Of a stretch of DNA of 64,000 bases, positions 26,607 through 40,300 are shown one piece after another. The stretch comes from Nomia melanderi. Its lineage: Eukaryota; Arthropoda; Insecta; Hymenoptera; Halictidae. The DNA lies in the NCBI RefSeq assembly GCF_051020985.1, contig NC_135000.1, positions 24,334,784 to 24,398,783 on the forward strand. Reading direction: 5' to 3'. The translations under genes were made by a program, and so were the position numbers. How positions within the stretch are numbered: the stretch's first letter is position 1; each line of letters starts with the position of its first letter. The notes below the pieces were generated by a model. That model was not told where the DNA came from and ran no database searches. It saw nothing but the letters and a program-made list of their open reading frames with translations.

Positions 26607-29600
26607 TCGGCGACGACAACGGCATTCCGCGAAATGTCATTTCCATCGCGTCGGTCATCGATCAAGCGACGCACGCCGAGTACGGTAACTGATATCGACA
26701 GGGTTGGACGACGGTGCCGACGTCCTCCAATGAGTGACGTCTCGCGACCGGTGTCCATCCTCTATGCGAAAATTTTTTTTTCCCTCCTCTCCTTCGGTCG
26801 GAAACGACAGTAACGATTTTTCGTTTCTCTCCATCGCGCACCCTCCCGCCCATACCGCACAACTCTCTACCCGTTTACACACGACCGGCCGTGTTACCTG
26901 TCATGTAACGCGAATCGAATTTGACGTTGTAAAATGCGGGCCACGATGATTATTAGCGAAATGGGAGCCGTGTAAAGGATGTTCCCTTGAGAGCTGCTCT
27001 TTACCGGCGATCTCTCGCTCGTCCTCCTTTCCTCTGGCGCTCTCCTTCTCCCGTGCTACCGGAATTTATCGGTCAATTTCTCGAGCGACCATGTCTAACG
27101 ACACCGTACGGTGGAAATGAAAATAATGTATCGAGAGCAACACGACGCTCTTCTCGCGATAGTTCAATCAGTACCGGTTCAATCAATGTAAACGGAATTA
27201 GCTTGCCTCGCGGTCGCAGAGATGGTTTCGCTGATGAAACGTTTTTGCACGTGTCAGAACTGAATGCAAAGTGTTGAAATTTCAAATGAGATATGCAAAG
27301 CGTGTAAATTAGTACGCGTACCATTTAAAGAAAATATTCCCATTACGCTTGTGTAAAACTGAGGTCCTTGTACCGTACGAGATTCGTGTTACGAAAATCG
27401 ATCCGGATCAACCAATTAATATTACTCGAACTACAGCATCCGTAAGAGGATCCGTTCATGAATTCACGATCGTGGGAATTCCGGCGGTATGAATCGCATC
27501 GTTCCGCCTAATTCACCGATAATTTTCGTTCTTGTAATTGGATCGGCATTCCGCGCACGGGGGGCACAATGAAAATATTATGAATGGGAGATGTATGAAA
27601 CGTGATCGCTAAATAAGCCAGATAAGAGGTATCTCATGTTACTGGCCACTATCTTAGATGACGTCACCGTGAACCGTGAAAACTACGCGATAGGATGTAC
27701 AGTACGGTTTCTTATTTCCGGCCGTTGCATCTGCCGCCCCTCCCCCGCCGGTAAACGATCCGAGCGGCGTGGCAAGAACAATGCCGGGGAGAGAAGATGC
27801 GATCGACGATATCCCCGCGCGCGCTCGATCGGGAATTGAACCGTCCTCTCTCGTGCGTATCCCGCGAATTGTAAATTACGTCCACGTGCTTTCCTAAGCG
27901 CGAAATTACGGCTGGGTTACATTATCCTTAGAGACCCAGTCGAAGAGGGGGAAGAGGATTGGCCGCGTGGCAAATTAACGAAGACTTCATAAATACCGTT
28001 CCATTACTCATGGAATGTAATTACGATTCACGTTTAATCGCGCATCCTCGGCACAGGGGACGGCGGACGAGCACAAGTGAGATCTAACTTTTCGAATATT
28101 TCTGCAGCGGAGGCTAATTAAGGGTGACGCGCGACGTATCGTTATTGGCGAGGAATTTCATTTCTCGACGGCGACAGCGCCCGGCTCTCGCGAATGAAAA
28201 TTGAGCCCCGGCGCGAGGTAATTGTAATATACGAGGACTCCGGTACGTAAACATTTTTCGCGCGTATCACGACTGGTCGTCGTCCGATAAATGTTTCCCG
28301 ACAGTCCTCGGCCAGCGTTTCGATTCGAAATCGAATCGGTCGTGTTTGCAGGAGAGAAACGGTTCGAACCGGTGCGATCGCCGAAATTCGATTCGACGGG
28401 AAATTCCGTGAACCGGGGCGAGATAATCGATCGCCCAGAGGAGAGCGGAGAAACGGCAGATAATTGCTGACACCGGCTTCCAAAGCCGGTCGACGCTCTT
28501 TTCTATCTGCTCCTTATAATTTATTCGACCGCTATAAATCAGTCGAGCGCGACGAGACTGCGACGTGCAACAGGCCGACCATGTAAATGCCGATGCACCG
28601 AGCGTATCCACGTGTGCACACGCGCGTTCGCACACGTACAGACCCGGGCGCACACAGGCGCGCGAGCGATCCGGAGAGCGCGTGCAGCATCAGACAGCAG
28701 GTCCTTCGACCGTGAATTGATAATGTAATTAGAGCGGCGAAAAAGGATTAGCTTGAATTAGAAATCCCGCCGACACGCTCGACTCCATTCGACGGAGAGG
28801 CTTGGGACGGTGTCTTGTCGGAGAGGCGCAAGCGGAACGGAGGCAAAGAGAGGGACACAGCGAATCGGACGGAGAGAGAGAATCGTCGAGAGAGCGAGAC
28901 GTAGCGGGGAACGAAGAACGTAACCGAGGCAAGTCTCCGCGGAGGACTTTGATTTATGCGTCCCGGGAGCGCTTCACGGAGTGCAGCAACCGTGTGCAGC
29001 TCGCCGAGCCCAAAGACGCATGGCCAACCGGACGAGCCAGCGCACCGACGCCGAACTCGCATCTCTATAATGTTGCTCTCGATCGATAGCCGCGAGACCG
29101 TGGCAACCCGGTCCCCCTTTTCTCCTTTTTCTTTCTTCCCCCGTCGCCTTTTTTTCACCCTTTTAGCTTCGGCCATCGCGGACGCACGGTCGCACGTTGA
29201 TGCGCGAAAGGGAAACATTTTTCCACGATCTCGGAGAATTTCAGCCGCCCCCTACCTTCCGACGCCCACTTCCGACCACCGGGAGACGGAAAAATAATTA
29301 ACGGTGCGTTACGCTACGCTGTACGAATTTCGCTGCAGCAGACCTGCCGCAGGGATTCTTTATACCGCGCTTGACACCCGGCGCGTTCTACCTTTTTCGC
29401 GAGCACGGGAAACTGGATCGGATCGTATAGATGGAGAAATTTATTAACCGGACTGAAAGAGAAAGACGAATGGCTCGGTTCACGCGACGAACGCGAAAAT
29501 TCCGATACAGAGAAGATTTGTGCGCGACTTCTGTTTCTTGTCCCCTCCGCGAATGAAAATTATCGCTGACTCTGTTAATTAGCGTTCAACGCGCACTTTT

Positions 29601-32362
29601 TCATAATGTAGCTGGAGCTGCGAAATACGATGGAACTGAATCGACGGTAGACGCCACGGTTTGTTTAGAAGATTTAAGCCTGGCGCGTTTCTGGAGAGTG
29701 TTCGTGGCAGTTTCTTAGATGCGAAGTTAACGCGTTACAGGGAATTTCTCACATGTTGTCTGTTGCCAGCCACCCTGGGGTACTAGCAATCCTCACGTAA
29801 TAAACCGACGCTTGCCCCTTGGTCTCATCTGTGAGTTCTCCGTTCGCCAGATGATGCTCCGTTTGCTTATCTACATGCATCTGGGCCAAAGTGTGAAGAC
29901 ACAGTTTCTTTGATCACCGCACCCCTGCTTCCCACTCTGAAGTGTACACTCCAGTTTCGATAATCAAAATAGCAACAATCGATGCCACTTTACATTAAGC
30001 TCCGATTTTACGAATTCCGCTTGTCCCCCGGCAAACGTTCCCACTCTAGCTCCGATAAATCGTTGCACGTGCCCCTAAACACGACGGAATCGGTCGGCGA
30101 TACTTAAAAATTCATCAAAACCGTGGAACGTCACACTCGCGTCCACTCGATCATCGATTCCTCAGGATGAAACGCGGCTTGCGATGATTCCGAACCCGTT
30201 CCCAGCGAGCCCCGTTTCTTCCCACGTTCGGAATTAGTTCGGAACGATCGCGGCCCTCGCCCGTCCCGCCTCTCGAATCCGCGAAAATCGTATCTGATGG
30301 GCGGCGAGGTCGACGCGACGAGGGCCGGCCCCGGGAATTGTGTCCGTCGGGCAACAATGGCCGCACAGTGTTTCAACGAGGCATCACCCACGGTGAACGT
30401 ATACACCGTAGCAAAGGTTTCGAGGTCTAAGACCGCATCAGGCTGACGACATCCCGCTGTTAGGTCGGCCCTTTCAAGTCGGCCGCCGCGGCAGCGGGAG
30501 GCACAGCTTGCCGGACCTCCGATATATTATTACCCGAAGTCATTAATGGTAAACTGCAATTCTCCTCTTTTCCCTCCACGCGCCGTCCACGGAACTGCCG
30601 ATGGACGAGAAAGAGAGAGAGAGGGGAGAAGCGAAGACGGAGAGGATGTTACAGCCGCGTCTCGTGTCTCGCAGCCAGCCCGACGAATCTGGAATTAATC
30701 GAGAAATATCGAATGGTTTATTGGCGATACGTTCGGCCTGACCGTGTGATGGAGTAGAGCGGATAATTAATTATCCCCCTCGGAGAGGCTAATACGGGGG
30801 TACTCGGAATTTCTTCTTTCCCTTTTATTATATACCTATCTTTTTCCCTCCTCGTCCGTCTCTTTCGTCCTCCGTCTCTCTCCCTTTGTCTTTCTCTTTC
30901 CCTCCGAGTTGTTCCGGTGGCTCGTTTTGCTCGGGAGAACGATGCAGTATTTAATTGCACGGATTCGTTCCCCCGTCAGGTGCATCGCCGATTTGCCACG
31001 TTTGACCTATTCCTTGGTCCCCGTTCATTATTTATTGTTAACGCCGTGCGTCGCCGGACCGCAAATCGCCGCTATTTTTTTCCACCGTCAACGCATCCCC
31101 GAACGAATCGCAGGGATTAAACATGGAACGAATCGCCGGTGATCGTTTCGAGCGTTGCCCATCGTCGGCCGCGGAATTATTCACGCGCACACGAACTTCG
31201 TTTCACAGAGGCTCGCGCTCACGTCGATTCAATAATAAATTGAATCGGGACGCTGCCTTACTCACCGGCCATCCCGTGTAATCGTGGCGCTCGTGCGCTC
31301 GAGACCTATATAAATTATAATTTCGTCCGTTACCCAACTGAACCGCATAGCCCTCTCGCACGAGGGCGCGTCTGTTCGGAGGAGGATCGCTGGTCCTCGC
31401 GTGACAACTCGAACTTAACGTATCGTGTCGCCTTTTTCATTAACACGAACACAGGAGCGTAAAATTGAAAATACCTCTTCACGAAGCCATATCCGGACTG
31501 TATTTTCTCGTGTTCCCAGCGAATCTTCGAAACTGTGAAACCTAATTTGTACCATAAAATCTTCTGAACATCGCATCGCTTATAATGATAACGAATATCT
31601 AAGATCACAGGCACGCGAGAGCGCCATTAATAATAAATTAAGTTCACGCGCACTTTGAAGTTCGATCCAGAAGCCGCGGAATCTATCTCGCCTATCCGCG
31701 AAGTCGCCTGAAATAGTCTTCGTAGAACTAGAACTTTAAATATAGCTCCAGCCCGGGCAAAGATTAATTATCGCCTCCTCGATAACACGGGGTTTCCGTG
31801 TTACCACGGCGGAATCAAAGTCGAGAACTTTCGTGTCGGAAGTTTGCCAGATACAGACCATTTCCGGGGCGAGTTCCGCACACGCGTAAATTTACAGGTT
31901 CGAATCCTTACTTTCGTAGCTTCTCACCGTTCTGCGCGGTACGTAAATCCCGGGCACGATCGAGCGACTCGGAACACAGATACCATGGTCCAAGCTGCCT
32001 CGAAACTTCCTCCGGGGATGGTCCTGTCGGTATTCAAGCGCTACCGCCCCATCGTTCACCGGTGCGGGTGTAGCCGCGCGCGAAGAAACCGATACAAGGA
32101 GCCAACCAGCTCTCACAACGACCCAGGCCACACGGACGCGGTACGCTCGTCGAAGAGACGATGGAGAGTTTGAAGCTCGTTGTGCCTCAGAATTCGTATT
32201 TAGAATCCCGAAGCAGAGTTCAGAGCGCGCATTGACCGCACCAAATCCTGCAGCGTTCTCACCTTCCCTGGCGACCGGCGTTTGTCGCGCGGACACCGAT
32301 GAGGTCAACTTCAAAGAACTTTCATGGAAACGTGATTCAACGTCCAGTCGCCATGTAATTTT

Positions 32363-32364
<2 letters not shown>

Positions 32365-32395
<31 letters not shown>
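32365..32395. repeat. (AG)15 microsatellite
   Basis: Perfect dinucleotide repeat in non-coding sequence. Confidence 0.95.
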
Positions 32396-32398
<3 letters not shown>

Positions 32399-35300
32399 CG
32401 CTGATTGCAAACGTTTACTTTATTTTATTTGGATGAACAAATCTAAGGGAGCAAGCATCTTCGTGTAGATGAGATCGAACTTTCTCTGGTGTTATTAAAT
32501 GTTACATCTTCTATGAAGAATCATTTCCTTCATCGAAGAAATGTTAATATTAAAGCTTGGATAAATATTCTCATCTACAAAGGATTCTTCAGTAATATCC
32601 CATTACCAGTCTATCAATGTTTAACATAATGCTTCTTTGAAGTTACGTTCATTGAAAATCGTCACCTGTATTTCACGAGACATCGCGAGCACGGATCGGC
32701 GGCGTCATAAATTTTCATACAAGCCCGGCCCCGAATCCACGAAGACGTTAACAGAGCCCAGCGATTCCGCTTGAATATTTTCCAGCGAGCACCGGCGTCA
32801 TTTTCGCGAGATGCAGCGGGGCATTGCAGCCGGAGAGTGCACTCGTTAAAAACTTTTCGCTGCATTCATTCGAATGCACTCCGTCAAAGTGCGATGCGAG
32901 GGTCAGACGAGAGAACTCCGGTGAAAAGATGGGAGATTTCCGTATCGCTCGTCGTCGCCGGGACGACGACCCAAGTTATCGCGGCGCCCTGTACATCGTC
33001 ATTATCTTTCCCGTTCGCGCGCTTTTCCGACGAGGAAATTCTTTCGTGGCAGCCGGAGCGACGGAAATCACGGGACGCGGAAAAACGACCCGACAGAGGC
33101 TCGCCCGCAGAAAGTGCACTTCAATTTCGCTGTTCGCGTGAATCGCAATCGTCTCTCGCGGCGCGCATCGTTCTCCCTTTTCCGGTCTCGCTTTGCGACC
33201 GCGAGTGACACGTAAACAATGGGGCTACAATGCCCACGGAACCCGAGGCTGCCTCTCGCAAAGTGAAAACCATCGTTAATTTCACTTGTTCCTTTACCTC
33301 TCCGAGAATCGTAATTAATTCACGCAATATCTTTGATCTTCTCATTTGAAAATTAAAACCGGAAAACTTCTCTTAGTCCGATACGGCTTGCAAAAAGTAT
33401 TCGACGCCGAATCTGTTACACGGGAAACCTCGAAATTCCATTCAAAATCGATTGAAACTTTTCCAATTGATCTTTCATTCCGCGAACTCCATTTCGCGGA
33501 ACGCGGCTAGGTTTAACAGAAATCCAACGCTTGAAAAGGCGAACGGTGTAAGTCACACCGCGCTCAGACCCAGTTTGCCAACTGGGATATATAAAACTGC
33601 AAGACCGTGGGGCTCCCTCGAACGCCGTACCACAAAGGCACGCACCCAAACAAGAAAAAATTCCAAAGCGACCGGTGACAAAGGGGGCAGAAGTGCGAGA
33701 GCCTGTCGGTTCGCACGAGGAAGCTGCTGCGTGGCGTGTTCCCTTACGTCAGCTTGAACGCGGCCTTTTTTTCGGCCGGTCTCCAGGTTCGAGGTGCACC
33801 GAGAGAATGCGCCGTGCCGCGCCGGTTGCAGGCGCAGCTGCGGCGACACGCGGCCGCGGTTAGGACGCGCGGCCGTGTTTCACGGAACCCGTGGGGCCCC
33901 CGTTGTTGTTTGCCGTGGCGGTTTTTATCGGGGCCCGCGCGTAGTATGCGTCCGTACACGATGCTACCCGGTTCACCGTCTCTCTCGGCGCGGATGCTGA
34001 TCGAGCCTCGATGACGCCGTATATCGATTACCCGCCGCTTACGGCGTTACCGGGACACGCTTAATTAACGGCGAACAAACTGCACCGGTGAACCAGACGT
34101 GTCCTAGGTTAATCGTGACGCGCGGCACGGTACGGCAATGGTGAGAAATTGCTCCCGATCCTATAAAGTCTACGATTTCTTTCGTCCACCGTGCGCCAGG
34201 AACTTCCATTCTCCCGTGACCGGTGATTTTGTTCTCGTTTAAGACGAACACTTTGAGATCCTTTACGGTTAGGGGAGAACGGCCCTTCACCGACACCGTG
34301 AAATCGGCATTTGAACGCGCCGCTCGGCCAACGCCCGCGTTTTTACGGCGGCTCGTCTATGGATTTCTTTCGTTGAATCGAACCACTGCAGGCTGCTCCA
34401 CTGTGTTACCTTTAGCGCCCCTGTGCTTCGTTTTTCGACTCGTGGCCGTGACGAACCGTGCACTAACGATTCGTGCGTTCCACGAGCGCTATTAATACGG
34501 GGCTGGTGTTTCTTAAAGACTCCCGTGTTTCTCTGCCCTATTCGTTGCCCGGTGAAATTCTAAGATCATTTTTATGCATCAGGAATTATTCACTGATATA
34601 TCATATTCGAAGCGAATGCAGTTCATTCGAATTGTTCCAATTACCAAGATTACTATCGATATCATTATATCGTTGGAATGTGCAACGTATTCGACGAACT
34701 CCTAGAAAGTTCATCCGAGATCGAGGCACGAATCTTCGCGGAAGTCTCGCGGTAGAGCTAGACCATATCGGAGGCATAGTAATCACATTGTCGCCGAAGA
34801 AATCGTTCCCAGTGATATATTGTGTTTCAGCAAGAAACCCATCGTCGACGCGGCGTTCGCGGAAAGTCCTAACAGCGCTCTAAAATGGCATTGTGGCGCG
34901 TCGGTATGGAACTAATGAACTCACGACGGGGCTTTCACGGACAGAGTTATTACAGCCCCCTTCCCCGAGCTGTACGGCTCCGCTCGTCCTTGCCCCCGTG
35001 CTGGTCCTCCGCTTCGTTCCCCGGGGTACTTCTCGCCGCGTTCTTCCTCCTCCGAGACGTATCCCGCCTGCGCCCTCCGTCACCGACCCGGACACCACGA
35101 TGCTGGCCGGTATTATGGCAGATCTATCGTTCCTCCGTCTAAATAAGCCCGGACCTAGTTTTACGAGCCTTTCTTCTGGCTGTTATTCTTCTTAGCAGCT
35201 CTTTTTATCTCGTTCGAGCGTCTCACACCGCTTCCTCCGTCCCTCTTCCTCTCTTCTCTCTCTCCCTTCCTCCCGATGCACGGTTGTTTGCGTCTGTGCC

Positions 35301-37208
35301 GCGAGTCGTAATTGGCTCGCTATCGTAGACACTAACCGTGAACCGCGAAACATTACTCCCGAATTTCGAATGATACTCCGAAAACATTTCAATCTCCTTT
35401 CCATCTCCCTGGTCATTAGTATTTTTCACCGAGTCGCTATCAATTCAAGAAGCTCCACGCATAAGACTCAACTTTCCAGACTCGGTCCTGAGATCCAACT
35501 CTTCAATTCCAGGCAGCAATCTACGGTTTCCCAAAGTTCCTACCCCCGGTTCCACGTAGTCCGGTTTCCACCGAAAAGCCTCGCAGCGTTCCGGAGTCAC
35601 CGTGTTCTACACAATTACTCGATGCACTCCGTTCATTCCGGCGCAGCGATCGTCGAGATATCCCCCGGCCCACTTACTCCGCCCGGCTGAAACAAAATTA
35701 TTCAGCAGGCTGAGCCTGCGAGAAACGAGTCGCCCCGCCACTTCAGCCATTTTCGCGGCCGTTAAACCGAGAGCCGGCTGGGGAAAAAAGATCCGTCTCC
35801 CGGAAGGCGGAGAGGCCACGGTGTCGCGGAGAAAAGAGGCGAGCCACCTCCGCCCCCTCGGAGGAGGAAGAAAGTCGCGACCGTGAATTCGCTAATTTGC
35901 TTTGAAAAGAAATCCTCCGTGCCGGCGGATTTTCCGCGGGATAAATTCCTGTTCCTCCGTGGCCGCCGCGGAACAGATGGGGAAGAGAGGATCGGCGAAG
36001 AGGAGCAGGAGAGGAAGGCCGAGGCTATCTTGGCCTCACCTTTCAGCCGGTCTCGCGAACCGGAGAGAGCAACAACGCCGGGCTATTCTCTCCTTCACCC
36101 TCTCTTTCTCTCTGTCTCTCTCGCTCCCTCTCGACGACGTCTCATTGTTCGCGTCCCCTGTATACCCGTCTATACACCGGTATCCTTTATCTTAATTCTA
36201 TTACACTTCGCGACGCGACGCGAAGCGACACGGCCTACCAACCCCGGTAATGCATCCCCTAACTCGCCGACTACCCTCCGACCAGCCTCGTCACTGTAAT
36301 TTCGTGCGAGCTACTTTGACGTGTCCTTGACTTGCGCTTGGAAACCACCCTTCTGTCTTGGGCTCGTAGGCCCCTTATTCAGCCGAGGCGATTCAACCGC
36401 TCCCCGCGAGCCTATCGTTAACGGCGACGGCTCTTTGGCGTTCGCTTCTGTAATGGCAACCCGTCGCTCCGGGTATTTTATTCGATTTCCTCATTGTCCG
36501 ACGATCGCGGCGACTAATTAGCCCTTTCATCCCGCGAACCGACTCGCCGGTAAATAATACGCGCTCGATAGGCTGAGTTAGGGGGTCGTTTATCCTGGCC
36601 ACCTGGAGTTTCGCGAGTTCTACTTAAAAGGCATTTCTCGAGTCATACTTTGGTTTCTCTTGTAATCGGGGATTATAAAATTTTGCAACGCCGTTGGCTT
36701 TTATCGTTCGAGAATGCCCACTATTCGCCGTGCTACTGGTAGCGTTCGATATTTACAAATCCTTCGTCTCATTGTGCCCGTCGTGCATCACCGAATGTTA
36801 ATCACTGCAATAAATAGCCGATGAATTATCGTTGTAACCCGTGGCGGTACAATGGGAATCCGCATTGTATTATTAATATATACAGTCGCTCTATTTACGG
36901 GCTTGTCATCTAGGTTTCCACCATTTTAATGATAACATTCGATACCGGCGTTCGGTAATGTTTAATGAACAGTATAGATTCCGTAATATCTATCAACGAT
37001 AGCGCGGCATCCATTCGAAAATAAATAGGGTGCGCCGATGATGAGGGCTTTCTATGCCCGTGGCGATTTTCCGAATAATAATTAATACGATCGGTCGAGA
37101 TAACGCGAATCCGCAAGTTGCATCCGCGATACCGTGCCGCTTCCAGCGCGGATCCGCCGCGTCTAAACGTTCACCGGCCACAAACTAACGAGCTCGTTTC
37201 TGTTACAG

Positions 37209-37395
37209 AGAGGTACGACACAGCGTACGCCTGCGAGGGCAAAACACTGTTCATCGAGTGCGACGAGGGAAAGCTGATCCACCTCATCAGAGCGAACTAC
37301 GGGAGGTTCTCGATAACGATGTGCAACGAGCACGGGAACACCGACTGGAGCGTCAACTGCATGTCGCCCAAGTCCTTCCGTGTGCTGAACAGCGA
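37209..37395 (+). CDS. Cirl: Cirl exon: first half of the SUEL/RBL lectin domain
   Basis: The 187-nt exon follows a good acceptor (ctcgtttctgttacag, with an actaac branch-site match just upstream) and ends at the donor GA|GTAAGT. It starts with the last two bases of a codon (AG, giving Glu if the previous exon ends in G) and ends with two bases (GA). The peptide begins RYDTAYACEGK and ends MSPKSFRVLNS. Hallmarks are the ACEG start of the domain, the IEC cysteine, the RANYGR core motif of rhamnose-binding lectins, and the cysteines of TMCN and VNCM. The sequence follows fly Cirl closely (DTAYACEGK, LIRANYGRFSIT). The alternative acceptor one AG later (37210) would change phase and is unlikely. 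The next exon lies 19 kb downstream, and the codon left as GA is completed by G from either alternative exon. Confidence 0.95.
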
Positions 37396-40300
37396 GTAAG
37401 TTTTTCGTTCGACGTCCTTTGCTTCCCACGTATGTAATACATGTACACGAATGAGATACCACGAACAATCTGTCCCCCCCGATTTTTTTCCCACTTCCCC
37501 ACGATCCCATCGCGGCGCATAGAACCGCGGCGTCGAGGAATCGAGTTGCCAATACCGAATTCCCCTCCCCCGCATTTCCGACGGGGGTCGTAGCTAGCCG
37601 GCTAACCCCGGAGCAGCCGGCTAGCCGGCCGATCGTTCCATCCGTAGGAAGGGAAAACGAACGAACGCGGTAAGAAAGAAAAATTCGGGACGCGGGCAGA
37701 CATTTTCTACCGTTAATGAGTCGAGCAGCACCAATTAAAGGAGACGTCCGATCCGATCGAGCGTAGATCGCACTTGTCACTCCTGGACCCGGGGGTTATC
37801 GAGCGAGATCCGACTTTCCACGTGGATCGATATCTAACCGGCGATGCTTTTACGACCGCTCCTCCGGCACGGAGATATCCCCAGCCATGACACCTGGAGC
37901 CACGGCTCGTTCCCTCGCCGCGCTGGGTAACGAGAAACGCTTCCTGCACCACCGCCGCGGCTCCGTGTATATCGATCATAGTCTTTCGACGACCTTGCCA
38001 CGCGGCGGGGGTAAGGGGGCCCCGATCCATACGATCTATCTGCTTCGGATCGCGATCCGATCTCCCTCCGCGCAGAAGCGATCGGACGGTACGATCCGCC
38101 GCGGAATGAAAAATTATTAACCGTCGGGTATGCGGAAATCCGAGCCAGAGGATTTCGCGCCGGTGAAATTGTGGTAACGGTCTTGCGAACGAGCCGCGCT
38201 CTAATCAGGGGAACGTTTCCTTGATTTCGTGTGTTGGCCGTTTCGCAAGTATGGTTTCCTTGGATCCGATTGCGGTGAAGATAATTGGTAACGAATTACT
38301 AGTCGATGGGATGCATTTGATTGAATAAACGCTGTTGATGAGATTGTTCCTCGATGGAAGTGTTATCGATATTTTGACACTCGGAAGGTCGTGTTATTGT
38401 CTTTTATGTTTTAAATAGAACGGAGAGGATTTGTTTGTTAAAGTATCGAATATGGAGCGTGAGAAAAAGAAAATTAGAAATAGTAATAGTATTGGAATAT
38501 TTAAAATAGAAACAAGGGTGAAAATATACTACTCAGAGTACAACGAAGGATTGAGGAAACCATCCGATGCGAAGATACGCCACAGTTTTAATCGATCGCC
38601 GTCCATACGGAATTTGATCAACGTTCGACGAAAGGGAAACAGGGAAAACAGCGCTGGCATTTTCAGTGTTCACCGGTTTCGAGCGTTTCCGCGTCAAAAA
38701 CCGGAATCGCGCGCGGATTTAAACGGTTAATCAAGTTTCCGCGAATAAAATATTCCCGGGGGCGCGTTCGTGAAGCAATAAAAGCCGAAGAATGTTTAAT
38801 TAAATACGCCCGGTCCAGGAATAATTCTCCTCTTGGCAGGAAGAGCATTCGGCCGACGTTCATTAGCTTTCTCGTGCTGCTGCGCGCGTATAAACGCGGT
38901 GCCCGGAAACCGGGGGAACGCCGTTGCGTTCGACGACGCGACCGGTGTCATTTTTCGGAACGTGAACGATCGGCCGCGAAAGCGAATCGGAAGATATTCG
39001 GTTCTGCGAACTCGGTTCCTCGACGCAAGCGGTTCTCCAGCCACCTACCCACCGAAACCTATCCCCTGTCCAACGGAAATGGAGCAAAGAAGCACGGAGT
39101 CGAGATCGCAAGGAAATATAGGATAGAGGATGGAAGGGTTGGAAGAAGGATATATCCAGGGAAGGAAGGAAAATGAGGAAGGAGTGGACGGCTTCATATG
39201 GTCCGGCGAACTGGCCAATTGCTTGACCATTGAAGAGCGTATTTCGCGGCGGATCAGTGCGATAGGAAGAATCGCAAACTCAGCGATCGCTTCTCTATCC
39301 TGGTCACCGCGAACATCCACTCTATTTCCTTCGATCTCCGTGTCCGTGCGATTTCTTACACTCACATACACACACGTACACGTTCACAGGCGCACGTATG
39401 TTACTCCGTGCGAGCCACACATCGAATCATACGCGTCGCCACGCGTATTTCCGCGCGTCATACCATCCACATCCCACGAGATCCCTCGACCCAATCTTGA
39501 CGAAATATCCTGATTCTGTTCTTTGTTTTTTCTCTCTACAGTCTTCCGTGTTTTGTTTGGTCTTCGTTGTTAAATCGTGGACAATATCGGTGGACCGAGT
39601 CGACTGTTTTGAAATCATGGATGGAGAGAAGAAATCGAGAGAGAAAGGAGAGATAGAAGAAATCGAGGGAGAAAGAGAGATAGAGAGAGAAAGAGAGATA
39701 GAGAGAGAAAGAGAGCGGGAGAATAGCGGTACGGAAGACGTGGAATTTTGCGACGGTACGCGTTTAGGCGCCGTGATTAATAGTCCCTTGGCGGAAATTG
39801 GTTTCGTTTCGAGTGGAACAACGTTCGGCGCGTTGATAAGACGGGCGGCTTGACGTTGGTGTGAATAATTGGCCGAGATAATCGCGATGACGAATCGAAA
39901 TCGCGTCCGGCAACGTTTATCGTCACGGCTCGGACAAGAAACAACGAACAGAGCAGCCCGGTTTCTTGTCGTCGATTATATCACTGAAAAGTTGGAAGAA
40001 AGCGCAACGTAACCGCGGACAAGAACCGCCAAGGTCGCGTTAAGATCAAATTGCGGCTGCTCGCCGGCTCTCCTCGAGCACCTTTTCAAGAAAAACGCGT
40101 TTCAAGTTGAAGCACCGTCTAAGGACCCGGCCGGGGTAATAACTTTCCGATTAACTTTAACTGGAGAAGTTCCGTCGCGTCGAGTCGCGTCGAGTCGCGT
40201 CGCGGCCTCGTCACACGTACACGTCCGTCGCGATTCCACACTCGCGCGCTGCCAGTGCGACTCGCGTTTCGCAAGACGAGCCGAAGGAGTTCGACGTCAA

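Larger units (their letters stand above)
20446..37208. other. Non-coding stretch upstream of the first secure Cirl exon
   Basis: Probably intron or 5' region of Cirl. No conserved coding segment was found. CpG- and purine-rich blocks lie at 24500-24800, 26340-26610 and 28560-29120, and could contain untranslated exons or promoter, but no core element is convincing. Other contents: a 13-nt direct repeat (ttattaagtcact) at 22232-22244 and 22643-22655, (CGT)n at 23460-23473, a C14 run at 25262-25275, GA tracts at 26489-26606 and 32365-32395, and alternating purine-pyrimidine CA/TG-rich stretches near 24600-24640 and 28610-28660. Confidence 0.55.

Noticed and set aside
28748..29218. 156-codon - strand frame with a Lys/Arg-rich start.
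   Set aside because: Overlaps several equally long frames on the other strand in a CpG-rich block; no domain.
31888..31900. Perfect B-box-like GGTTCGAATCC.
   Set aside because: There is no A box at the right distance upstream and no cloverleaf can be drawn.
34831..34911. Acceptor ttgtgtttcag followed by a 26-codon frame with G/C-ending codons.
   Set aside because: Too short, with no good donor before the stop; its phase does not match the Cirl lectin exon.
36180..36189. U12-type donor match GTATCCTTT.
   Set aside because: One nine-base match is expected by chance in a window this size on two strands. The acceptor of the next secure exon has a U2-type branch site, and no coding exon ends at 36179.
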